From Chitinophagaceae bacterium (GTDB lineage Bacteria > Bacteroidota > Bacteroidia > Chitinophagales > Chitinophagaceae), in contig JANYCA010000058.1 in the NCBI GenBank assembly GCA_025360525.1, forward strand, positions 20,760 through 84,759: a stretch of DNA of 64,000 nucleotides. The letters are read 5' to 3'. This document shows positions 7,981 to 15,602 of this stretch, in pieces. The position numbers and the translations under genes were made by a program. The notes beneath the pieces were generated by a model. The model did not search any database. It was not told where the DNA came from and saw only the letters and a list, made by a program, of their open reading frames with translations. Numbering within the stretch: the first letter of the stretch is position 1; each line of letters opens with the position of its first letter.

Positions 7981-9342
7981 TTAAGCAATTGCTATTCCCT
8001 TGTTTGTTTCAATTTCTATTTCACTTGCTGCAATCACCTTTTTTTCCTTATCGCCAAATTCTGAAATTGGAATGATCGTTATAAATTTAGACAGTAACGT
8101 AAAGAATAAAAAGAAGGATGCAATGCCGGCAAATGTCAATGCCCATTCTACCCAGGTGGCAGAATATTTAACATATTCCATCCTGGTATCCTGCATCGGG
8201 AGTAGTGGAGATTCGAGCGTTGGTACAATTATCAGGTATCTTTTTATCCAAAGCGCAATTACCATAAAAAAAGATGCAATGGTTATCATATTGGGGGTTC
8301 TTGTTTTTGGTATAGCAACTACCAGGATGGGCAGAAGAATTCCAAAAAGATTTGCATACAAAAACCACCAGCCATATTCTGCCGGATTGAATAACTTTTC
8401 AATGACTTCGCTATCCCATTTTGCAGATGAAAACCATTCTGTAAGATATTCGGAAAAAGTAAAATAACCGTATCCTGCACCAAGCACCATCATTATGTAA
8501 CCAAGATAGATAAAGTGCTTGTCGGTGAGATAATTTTTTAAATTATACATTTTGCGATAAACCCACATCGCCATGATTAAAACACCCGTACCTGAATATA
8601 TAGCTGCCAAAACAAAATAAGGACCAAAAATGGTACTGTGCCAGCCGGGTCTTAAAGTCATACCGAAAATCCATGACAATACCGAGTGAACAATAATTGC
8701 CAATGGCACAATCATAATTGCCATCAGGTTGGTAGATATTTTAATGTGCCTGTTTTGACTTGGAGTACCCTTATAACCGATGGCCAAAGTTTTATATAAT
8801 TTTTGCTTCCATTTAGGCACATTCAATTTTGCATCCCTGTAAATGGCAAAGTCTTTTATCAATGCCAGGTAAAGAAAAATTACGCTTCCAGTAAAGTAAG
8901 TGCCAATGGCAAATACATCCCATGTAATAGGTGATTGCAGCCTTGGATAAAGGAAGAGATGGTGAAGCCTGTCTAGACGGCCCACGCAAAGTAAAATGTA
9001 TATCGGACCAATAATAGTTGAGATTACCGTGATCATTTCTGCTATACGAATAATTGGTTTTCGCCACTCAACTTTTAAAATGTGAAGGATGCCAGATATT
9101 ATTGCACCGGCATAACTAATACCAATAAAGAAGATAAAGTTGGCAATATAAAGTCCCCAAACTACATTGTCTCTCATGCCCGTTACTATGTGGCCATCTG
9201 CTATTTGCAAATACAATGCATAACCACCAACAAAAATCCAAATAAGAAAAAACGCAGTCCATGCCCAAGTTTTTTTACCATAGGTTTCTATTACCGGCCG
9301 TTGTTTATCAAAAGCCTCTTGTTGATATTGATTGAGTTCCAT
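7981..9342 (-). CDS. NrfD/PsrC-type polytopic quinol-interacting subunit
   Basis: This 453-residue protein has about nine or ten hydrophobic helices and resembles the NrfD/HybB/PsrC family, which carries electrons and possibly protons between menaquinone and a periplasmic Fe-S protein. Family features are the N-terminal WAWTAFFLIWIFVGGYALYL helix, the GLYIANFIFFIGISYAG helix and a conserved RLDRLHHLFLYPRLQSP loop like those of alternative complex III ActC/ActF and HybB. The gene starts 38 bases after the Fe-S subunit stops and is followed ten bases later by the Ig-like protein. The protein has no cofactor motif of its own, as usual for this family. The exact subfamily is not certain. Confidence 0.88.
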   Translation of the reverse strand: MELNQYQQEAFDKQRPVIETYGKKTWAWTAFFLIWIFVGGYALYLQIADGHIVTGMRDNVVWGLYIANFIFFIGISYAGAIISGILHILKVEWRKPIIRIAEMITVISTIIGPIYILLCVGRLDRLHHLFLYPRLQSPITWDVFAIGTYFTGSVIFLYLALIKDFAIYRDAKLNVPKWKQKLYKTLAIGYKGTPSQNRHIKISTNLMAIMIVPLAIIVHSVLSWIFGMTLRPGWHSTIFGPYFVLAAIYSGTGVLIMAMWVYRKMYNLKNYLTDKHFIYLGYIMMVLGAGYGYFTFSEYLTEWFSSAKWDSEVIEKLFNPAEYGWWFLYANLFGILLPILVVAIPKTRTPNMITIASFFMVIALWIKRYLIIVPTLESPLLPMQDTRMEYVKYSATWVEWALTFAGIASFFLFFTLLSKFITIIPISEFGDKEKKVIAASEIEIETNKGIAIA

Positions 9343-9380
9343 AATTTAAGGTCTTTGTTTTTTGTAAGTACTCAAATCTG

Positions 9381-10358
9381 TTATTTTGTTATTCCACCGC
9401 TAGCTTCCATTACATCTTTAAACCTCGCCTTTAAAGTATCAGATAAATTTTCATATCCTCTTTCAACAGGAAACTGCCTGTCTTTTGGTGGCAAGTAATA
9501 CACCCTTGGCTTTGTTCCAAGTTCTTCCATATAACGGTACGCTGCACGTTCTTTTATTAACTGAGAAAAGGCGATTGTTTCATCACCATTGGTAACCGAA
9601 TCTTCATTTTCATCACCAAAATAAAATACACCATTCGGACAAGCTTCAACACATGGAGGAAGGAGGCCTTCACGGGCTCTGTCTGGACAGAAATCGCATT
9701 TTTCAACTGTTCCTACTCTGGCGGGAATATTTGTTTCAGGATTAGCGGCGAGCCCTTTTAAATCAAAAGGCATTTCTGGTTCGTCCCAGTTGAAAACCCT
9801 GGTGGAATAAGGACATGCAGCCATGCAAAATTTACAACCAATACATCTGTCATTATCGATTAAAACCAATCCATCTTGTCTTTTAAAAGTTGCATCAACT
9901 GGACAAACTTTTACACATGGCGGGTTATCGCAATGAAAACACTGCTTCGGAAACCAATAGGGTGCAGCTTTATCGCTGTCTTTCATTAATTTAACGGTAA
10001 GCCATTCTGTTTCTTCTGGCCTATAGTGCCATTTCTGACATGCACTTACACATTTTCTGGCGTTTTTACAACGGGAAAGATCCACCACCATTACAAACCG
10101 CTTTCCTTCCATGCCTTCTCGTGCCTCCAGTTTAGACACAATGGCCATATGCTCCTGGTGGTTTAAATAGGCTGAATCAATTTCTACAATCTCCCCATCG
10201 GGAGACAATAATTTTACTTTGTCTCCTGCAACAGGTACTTCCTTTTTAGAAGAGCAGGAACAAGCAAGACTGCCGCATGCGGCAGTAGCTACGGCTGCAA
10301 TAGCTGCTGTTTTTATAAAACCTCTACGGCCATTAGCGTGTATTTCTTCCTGTGTCAT
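9381..10358 (-). CDS. Four-cluster periplasmic ferredoxin-like subunit (PsrB/DsrO/HybA type), Tat-exported
   Basis: This 325-residue protein begins with a twin-arginine motif (GRRGFIK) and a hydrophobic stretch ending in a lipobox-like LACS (Cys33). Cysteine groups for iron-sulfur clusters lie at 97/103/107, 140/143/148/152, 172/175/178/182 and 221/224/236/240. This is the layout of the electron-transfer subunits that sit between NrfD-type membrane proteins and a molybdenum enzyme. The first group has only three cysteines (CxxxxxCxxxC), so one site may hold a [3Fe-4S] cluster or use another ligand. It is the second gene of the operon, after a small protein sharing its N-terminal layout. No catalytic molybdopterin subunit is encoded nearby. 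Confidence 0.88.
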   Translation of the reverse strand: MTQEEIHANGRRGFIKTAAIAAVATAACGSLACSCSSKKEVPVAGDKVKLLSPDGEIVEIDSAYLNHQEHMAIVSKLEAREGMEGKRFVMVVDLSRCKNARKCVSACQKWHYRPEETEWLTVKLMKDSDKAAPYWFPKQCFHCDNPPCVKVCPVDATFKRQDGLVLIDNDRCIGCKFCMAACPYSTRVFNWDEPEMPFDLKGLAANPETNIPARVGTVEKCDFCPDRAREGLLPPCVEACPNGVFYFGDENEDSVTNGDETIAFSQLIKERAAYRYMEELGTKPRVYYLPPKDRQFPVERGYENLSDTLKARFKDVMEASGGITK

Positions 10359-10389
10359 TTTTCAGATTTATTAGTAATGATTTAATTGG

Positions 10390-10617
10390 TCAACTATTCT
10401 CTTTTGATGGATTTTGCATCCAATCCAAAATTTCTTTGTTACTTACTTTTTGTCTTATTGTAGCAGCATCAACAATTGATTTTTTCACTTCTACCAACTT
10501 CCCATCAGCAGTTAACATTTTCACCATTTCCGGATTTTTTGTTTTTGCAGCAATCTGGAAAAATTGTGATAAAAATCCCCGGCGGGATTTATCATTTGTT
10601 TTTTCTTTATTATCCAT
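10390..10617 (-). CDS. Small twin-arginine protein resembling the N-terminus of the Fe-S subunit
   Basis: This 75-residue protein opens the respiratory operon. It carries a twin-arginine motif (SRRGFLSQFF) near residue 12 but only a short, weakly hydrophobic stretch after it. Residues 33-45 (KMLTADGKLVEVK) resemble residues 49-60 of the following Fe-S subunit (KLLSPDGEIVEI), so the protein looks like a clipped paralogue of that subunit's N-terminal part, without any cysteine. It ends 31 bases before the Fe-S gene. I do not know its function; an assembly or Tat-targeting partner is a guess. Confidence 0.7.
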   Translation of the reverse strand: MDNKEKTNDKSRRGFLSQFFQIAAKTKNPEMVKMLTADGKLVEVKKSIVDAATIRQKVSNKEILDWMQNPSKENS

Positions 10618-11116
10618 GCGTTTTTGTTTTTATTTGGTTAAAAACTTTTCGTAAACCAACCTTTGTAAACCGCCCATTGATTTCTAATTTTTTAGATTGA
10701 GTTAATAGGAATTAACTGATTTTAACGTATCAATGTCAATGAACATTTAGTCTTTTATTGAACGCAAGTTATTTAGGGGCGCTTTACAAAGTGATGACAA
10801 TTGTCAAGGCACTGAATGAGATGAATCATAATCACTAAACAATTAACCAATTGCAATTACTTTCTTGTTTCCTATCATCTTTTTAATTATTTTATAAAAA
10901 ATAGAGAAAAATATTAATCAGCAAGTATCATCATTGATACCTACTGTAAACACTTGCTTTTGTAAAAAAAAACTTTCATCTTTAACTTTCACTGCGGCTA
11001 ACTTCATCTTAAAACCATGGCTCCGATTTTTGCAATTGATAGTAATAACTGTATTGTATATGATTTTAATTAAACTGGTAATTGAATTATTGAATTAAAA
11101 AAAACCTGCACTTTTT
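10618..11116. other. Intergenic region between the divergent respiratory operon and nuclease gene
   Basis: These 499 bases must hold promoters for both directions. The only clear structure is the perfect 12-bp palindrome TGACAATTGTCA at 10795-10806, within GTGATGACAATTGTCAAGGC, a possible operator. It lies about 180 bases before the small Tat-protein gene. No tRNA, riboswitch or ORF of note is seen. Confidence 0.4.
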
Positions 11117-12160
11117 ATGGGTACATTAAGAATAAATGGCACAATAGAACTAAACCAGTTCTGGCCATTAGGATCATCTGATGCTGACACTACAAAAATG
11201 AAATTGATTGTTGAAGAAGATTCTTTTCAATTTAAAGCTACCGGTGAAAATGAATTTAAAAAAACGGCTGTTTTCCACAGTGCTATTTCAAAAGGACTGA
11301 CTGTAAAGCCCGTTATCAACACCAGTAAAAGAGATGGCGTGCAATCTATTATAATAAGACTGCAGGGTGTGGATGCGCCAGAACTGCATTACAAAGCAGC
11401 TCCGTTAAAGAAAAGTCCGGAAATTACTGACGCCAAAAGGAAAAAGTTCAATGAACTAAACAAAGAAAGAAGGCAACACTTTGCAGAAAGTGCGACTGTA
11501 GCATTGGCGGCACATTTAAAGTATTATACAACAACAGAATCTGTTGAAGCTGTTTTTGAATCGGAGATTGACCATCCATTTGAAGTAGTGGATACCTATG
11601 GCAGGTTTATCGGAAATATTTATGTAGGCAATGCCATCGAAAACGACCTCAATACCTGGCTGGTAGAAAACGCCTGGTGCACCCCGGCATTTTACACATC
11701 TATGTCGAAAGAGGAAATTGCAATCTTTCTATCTGCCTGTCTAAAGGGAAAAAAAATAACCGGCAGAACCAGTAAATCAATTATAAGAGACGCTGGCAGG
11801 TTTGATTGGGATTTGTTATACAGGGAGCCCGGAACGGTTGAAAACTTTGCAATACGGGATGATAAAGGCAAGGCCATTATGCCCAAAATATTCCGCAGGC
11901 AGGTAGCCTGGATGGTGGCAAAAAAAGCAGGGGTTATTACTCCAAAAACCAGCTTTAAAGCTCAACTAAAAAAATCTCCCGACCAGTTTGTACTGCTAAA
12001 TGAATTTATAGCCAACGGCATCACCGCATCGCAGGTTTATTCATTGCATGATTTTATTACTGATGAAGGAAGAATCCTTAAAAAGCCGGAGGAGTTTGTT
12101 TTTCAGGAAAAACCAGGAACACTTGTTGGGCCAACCAATAAAAAAATTACCGAATGGTAA
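11117..12160 (+). CDS. Cytoplasmic SNase-fold (thermonuclease-like) protein
   Basis: This 347-residue protein has a staphylococcal-nuclease-type core in its first two thirds. RLQGVDAPELHYKA (near residue 92) corresponds to the nuclease's R35, D40 and E43 region, and DTYGRFIGNIYV (near residue 157) to the R87 strand. The last helix of the fold matches LNTWLVENAWCTPAFY. The key Arg, Asp, Glu and second Arg are therefore present, while the Thr after the Asp is Ala. An insertion of basic residues splits the core after the first motif, and a C-terminal extension of about 100 residues is of unknown type. No signal peptide is seen, unlike secreted thermonucleases. Nucleic-acid cleavage is likely but not certain. 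Confidence 0.68.
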   Translation: MGTLRINGTIELNQFWPLGSSDADTTKMKLIVEEDSFQFKATGENEFKKTAVFHSAISKGLTVKPVINTSKRDGVQSIIIRLQGVDAPELHYKAAPLKKSPEITDAKRKKFNELNKERRQHFAESATVALAAHLKYYTTTESVEAVFESEIDHPFEVVDTYGRFIGNIYVGNAIENDLNTWLVENAWCTPAFYTSMSKEEIAIFLSACLKGKKITGRTSKSIIRDAGRFDWDLLYREPGTVENFAIRDDKGKAIMPKIFRRQVAWMVAKKAGVITPKTSFKAQLKKSPDQFVLLNEFIANGITASQVYSLHDFITDEGRILKKPEEFVFQEKPGTLVGPTNKKITEW

Positions 12161-12205
12161 TTACCCCATTTGTTTTTATGGAAGCATGTGAACCGACCCG
12201 TTGCT

Positions 12206-12766
12206 TTATTTTAAAATCAATCCATTCAGGTTGAATTTCTCGGGATGCTTTCCTTTTATGTCTTTATAAAAGGCTTTAATATTTTCTGCATCGGTTATAG
12301 TGTTTCCGGTCATATATAGCAAGGGGCCAAAGCCGGCAATCTTTTTTTCATAATCGAGGTAGCCCAGTAAAACCGGCACATTAGCGCCCAGGGCTACACG
12401 GTAAAAACCGGATTTCCATCGCTTTACCCAGCCTCTGGTTCCTTCTGCAGGTATCATCAGCATTAGCTGGTCGTGCGTATTAAATAGGTCAATTATTTCA
12501 TCTACCAGCCTAGCGCTTTTATTTCGTTGCACTGCCATACCCCCAACACTTTCAAGAATTCCTTTTATCGGCCAGTGAAATAATTCTTTTTTTGCCAGGA
12601 AACGTACGGGAATATTAAGTTTAAAAAAAACAGCCATGCTATACAAAAAATCTCAGTTACTGGTGTGTGGTGCAGCTATTACAACACACTTTTCATAACC
12701 TGCCGGAAGATGAACATCCATCTTCCAGCCATTTAATTGAAACAACCACACAAACAGTTTACGCAT
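12206..12766 (-). pseudogene. PlsC-type 1-acylglycerol-3-phosphate acyltransferase interrupted by an in-frame TGA
   Basis: The frame starts with ATG at 12766 (MRKLFVWLFQLNGWK) and runs to 12206, 186 codons, with one internal stop at codon 38 (12653-12655). The stop falls inside the acyltransferase HX4D catalytic motif: the text reads PHTSN-stop-D, where relatives have Trp (HTSNWD). A single G-to-A change turns TGG into TGA. Downstream the family's other blocks are intact, including FLAKKELF, GGMAVQR and PAEGTRGWVKRWKSGFY. TGA ends other genes here, so a changed code is excluded. The piece after the stop could start at 12646 but would lack the catalytic His. Either a recent pseudogene or a sequencing error is possible. 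Confidence 0.82.
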
Positions 12767-12902
12767 GCTGTATTATTTTTACAAAGAAAGGGATAATTAA
12801 CTTCAATTGATTTCAATAAAACTCAAATAAAGTATTTGCGAAAAAAATATATCGGCTACCATCAAATTGCACTTAATAATTTAATATTCGAAAAACTTAA
12901 CA

Positions 12903-12932
12903 TTGCAAAAACCGGTACGAATATTATCTTTA
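12903..12932 (+). promoter_or_regulatory. Promoter of the Lys-rich protein gene
   Basis: TTG at 12903-12905, a 19-base spacer and TATCTTTA at 12925-12932 fit the Bacteroidota TTG-N19-TAnnTTTG promoter with one mismatch in the last base. It lies about 36 bases before the ATG. Confidence 0.55.
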
Positions 12933-12968
12933 TGTTAATAAAATTATTACTGATTAAATAACATCAAA

Positions 12969-13334
12969 ATGATAAAAAAGAAACTTAGTCCCAAAGAAAA
13001 GCCTTCATTAAAACAACAAATAAATGATAAAATAACCCAGCTTTTAAGTTCATCGCTCGATATGTTAAAGGAAAGTTTGGGAGAAAAGAAATTTAACAAG
13101 CGCATAAAGAAAGCTGCCAGGTTTCTTTCCGGCGGAGTTAAAACTACTGCTGATAAAAATGAACTTGCAAAAAAGACGGCTGTAAAAAAACCGGCTATAA
13201 AAGAAGTGCCGACCAAAACAGTTGTTAAGAAAGCTGCCAGTACAAGTGTTCCAAAAAAAACGGTGAAAGATGCCGCTAAGAATGAGACAAAGATTATTTC
13301 AAAAAAGGTTACGAAAGCTATTGCAAAAAAATAA
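12969..13334 (+). CDS. Small basic protein with histone-H1-like Lys/Ala tail
   Basis: This 121-residue protein is rich in lysine. The first half is a predicted helical segment (DKITQLLSSSLDMLKESLGEKKFNKRIKKAARFLSGG, in pieces), and the second half is a low-complexity Lys/Ala/Thr/Val tail with repeats such as KKTAVKKPA and KKTVKDAAK. The tail resembles the H1-like nucleoid proteins (Hc1 type) of Bacteroidota and chlamydiae. DNA binding is inferred from composition only; the N-terminal part matches nothing I know. A promoter lies upstream and a strong terminator downstream, so the gene is a single unit. Confidence 0.6.
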   Translation: MIKKKLSPKEKPSLKQQINDKITQLLSSSLDMLKESLGEKKFNKRIKKAARFLSGGVKTTADKNELAKKTAVKKPAIKEVPTKTVVKKAASTSVPKKTVKDAAKNETKIISKKVTKAIAKK

Positions 13335-13350
13335 TCGATTACGAAAAAAT

Positions 13351-13390
13351 ATGCCTGGCTTCAGCAATCGCTTATGCCAGGCATATTTTT
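13351..13390. terminator. Bidirectional terminator between the Lys-rich protein and M1 peptidase
   Basis: A 9-bp stem ATGCCTGGC / GCCAGGCAT (13351-13359 with 13376-13384) has an A-run before and a T-run after it. It serves the two convergent genes. Confidence 0.9.
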
Positions 13391-13415
13391 TTACCTTGCT
13401 TTCAACAAGCACCTT

Positions 13416-15341
13416 TTACCAATTCAACTCCAGCACGTTGTTTCGTTGATCAATATCTGCCATTCTTTTACTTGGGTCGATGGCTACTTTGGAAAGAGAG
13501 GTTAACCGTTGTTTAAAGCCTAACACATAAGTTGGGTGTGTCCAGCGCCATTCTTCGTGTATTTCAAAAGGCTGGTTGTTAGTATCTTCTTTTTTGGCAC
13601 CATACATCAGGTTAAGTGGTATGTTGTGCATAGCTGTGGATCCATCTTTAAAAGTGAGTTGTACATCAATCGGCATCGGCATCTGCCCAATCCTTTTTAA
13701 TCTAATTTTTGATTCGCCGCCCTCTTCCCAAAGGCTGTCAATTGCATAATCAATCGTTTTGGTTGTATTGCACCAATACTCTTTATACCAGTCTAATTGA
13801 AGACCACTAACATTCTCTGCAACCTTAATTAAATCGGCACTGTTTGGGTGTTTAAATGACCATTGTTTGTAATACTCTAATAAAATTTTATCCCTTATTG
13901 GCGCACCAACAATATACCCAAGCTGTTCCATAAAAACAGCACCTTTGGAATAGGCTGCAACGCTGTAAGCCACATTTGTATTATAGTGATCTGCATGAGT
14001 AGTTAGTGGCTCTTCCAGGCCGCTTTTTGCAATAAAATAATATGATTGGTAATTACCATTGTGGTTCAACGGCAGCAAAGCATCAGTGGAGTCAAGCGAT
14101 TTTATATATGCTTTATTATCCGCATTTTTTACCCTTGTTACCTTGTCCCGGTAATATTTTTGAACAAGATCGGAAGCAAATTCTGTAAAGCCTTCATCCA
14201 TCCATGGGTACAGGCTTTCATTTGTGCCAAGCATCATCTGGTACCAGCTATGCATCCACTCATGTATAACTGTTCCTAAACCCGGACCGCTTAAGAGTGT
14301 TGCCATTGGGTACTCCATACCACCATCGCCACCATGTATAAAGGAATATTGAGGATAAGGGTATTTACCAAACTTACTTTCCATAAAAGGCAATACAACT
14401 ACTGCGGCATCGGCAACTGCCTTCCAGGCGTCTTCGTTTGCAGTATTGCCTTCTTGAAATTTATAAATCACATTAATCATCGGCCCGCCATTGGGCATTT
14501 GCCTTACCAGGTGTTTATATTCTGGATCGGCTGCCCAAACAAAATCATGGATATTTTTACCAATAAAATGCCAGGTGCGCTTTTCTTTTGAAATAGGCTT
14601 TAGTTCAGTACCGGGTGCATTGTAGCCCCAGCCTATTTCAGCAGTATTTATTACCATACCAGTTCCAGCTAATTTGTAATTTTTATCAATATTGATGGTT
14701 ACATCATAATCACCCCATACACCATAAAATTCACGGGCAACATAAGGTGTGGGATGCCAGCCTTCGTAGTCGTATTCGCACAATTTAGGATACCATTGGC
14801 TCATACTGTAACGCACACCGGTAGCGGGGTTATCCCGTCCGCTCCTACGTACTTGTAATGGAACCTGTGCTTCAAACTCCATTATAAAAATTACTTTTGT
14901 TTTTGGGAGAATGGGTTTGGTAAGTTCTACTTCCAGTATGGTTTCATGGTACTTGAAAGGTTGGGGTACGCCATTCATTTTGAAACTGATAATTTTTTGA
15001 TAGCCGATTTCGTCCTGTTTCAAATTGCTGATCCTATCTTTAACCCGGCCGTCCCAATCCGGTCTGCCATTTACCATTTTTTTACCCAGCTCCCGGCTAC
15101 GTACATCCATACTGCTGTTGGGTTGAAATGCATTGAAGTACAAATGATAAAATACTCTTTTTAAAGTTTCAGGAGAATTATTACTGTATTCAAGTTGTTG
15201 GGTACCGCTAAAACGATTGGTTTCAACATCCATATCAACCTTCATAGTATACTTAACCCTTTGCTGCCAACGACCAGGTTGGGCCGTTGCGGTAAGGGAT
15301 AATAAAATGCTCAACAGCAAAACAAAAACGGGTTTATACAT
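13416..15341 (-). CDS. Exported M1-family zinc metallopeptidase
   Basis: This 641-residue protein has a signal peptide (MYKPVFVLLLSILLSLTATAQ), which fixes the start at 15341 although the frame is open from 15449. The M1 (gluzincin) zinc site is complete: HEWMH at residues 360-364 and the third ligand Glu383 in WMDEGFTEF. The exopeptidase signature appears as GGMEYP shortly before it, matching the GAMEN motif of the family with changes. An N-terminal beta domain (the M1 N-domain) precedes it. The protein is probably periplasmic or surface-bound and takes part in peptide degradation. No ERAP-like C-terminal domain is present, which is common in Bacteroidota members. Confidence 0.9.
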   Translation of the reverse strand: MYKPVFVLLLSILLSLTATAQPGRWQQRVKYTMKVDMDVETNRFSGTQQLEYSNNSPETLKRVFYHLYFNAFQPNSSMDVRSRELGKKMVNGRPDWDGRVKDRISNLKQDEIGYQKIISFKMNGVPQPFKYHETILEVELTKPILPKTKVIFIMEFEAQVPLQVRRSGRDNPATGVRYSMSQWYPKLCEYDYEGWHPTPYVAREFYGVWGDYDVTINIDKNYKLAGTGMVINTAEIGWGYNAPGTELKPISKEKRTWHFIGKNIHDFVWAADPEYKHLVRQMPNGGPMINVIYKFQEGNTANEDAWKAVADAAVVVLPFMESKFGKYPYPQYSFIHGGDGGMEYPMATLLSGPGLGTVIHEWMHSWYQMMLGTNESLYPWMDEGFTEFASDLVQKYYRDKVTRVKNADNKAYIKSLDSTDALLPLNHNGNYQSYYFIAKSGLEEPLTTHADHYNTNVAYSVAAYSKGAVFMEQLGYIVGAPIRDKILLEYYKQWSFKHPNSADLIKVAENVSGLQLDWYKEYWCNTTKTIDYAIDSLWEEGGESKIRLKRIGQMPMPIDVQLTFKDGSTAMHNIPLNLMYGAKKEDTNNQPFEIHEEWRWTHPTYVLGFKQRLTSLSKVAIDPSKRMADIDQRNNVLELNW

Positions 15342-15602
15342 TGCATATTTTTTTGAATGGCAAAATTCGGTAAAAGAGAGTGGAATCGAAAAGTTAATTT
15401 TAATACTTGTAGATAATAATTTAAGAACATAGAAGAAATAGACGAACAAATTCGGTAATAAATCTCCTCAAATAAAATATGCCAAAATAGTGTTTAAAAG
15501 AAAATTCTATATCTTCAAGCCGCAGGCAAATCGCAGGGTCAGATTGTCTATGTATAAGCATAAATTAAATTTAACGCACCTAATAACCATTTAATTTTTC
15601 AC

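Noticed and set aside
12206..12646. Treating the acyltransferase as an intact 146-residue gene starting at 12646
   Set aside because: This start lies after the catalytic HTSN residues, and homology clearly continues upstream of the stop to 12766.
12653..12655. TGA as a Trp codon in this organism
   Set aside because: Clear genes in the window end with TGA (for example the cyclic glucan synthase and the small Tat-motif protein), so the standard code applies.
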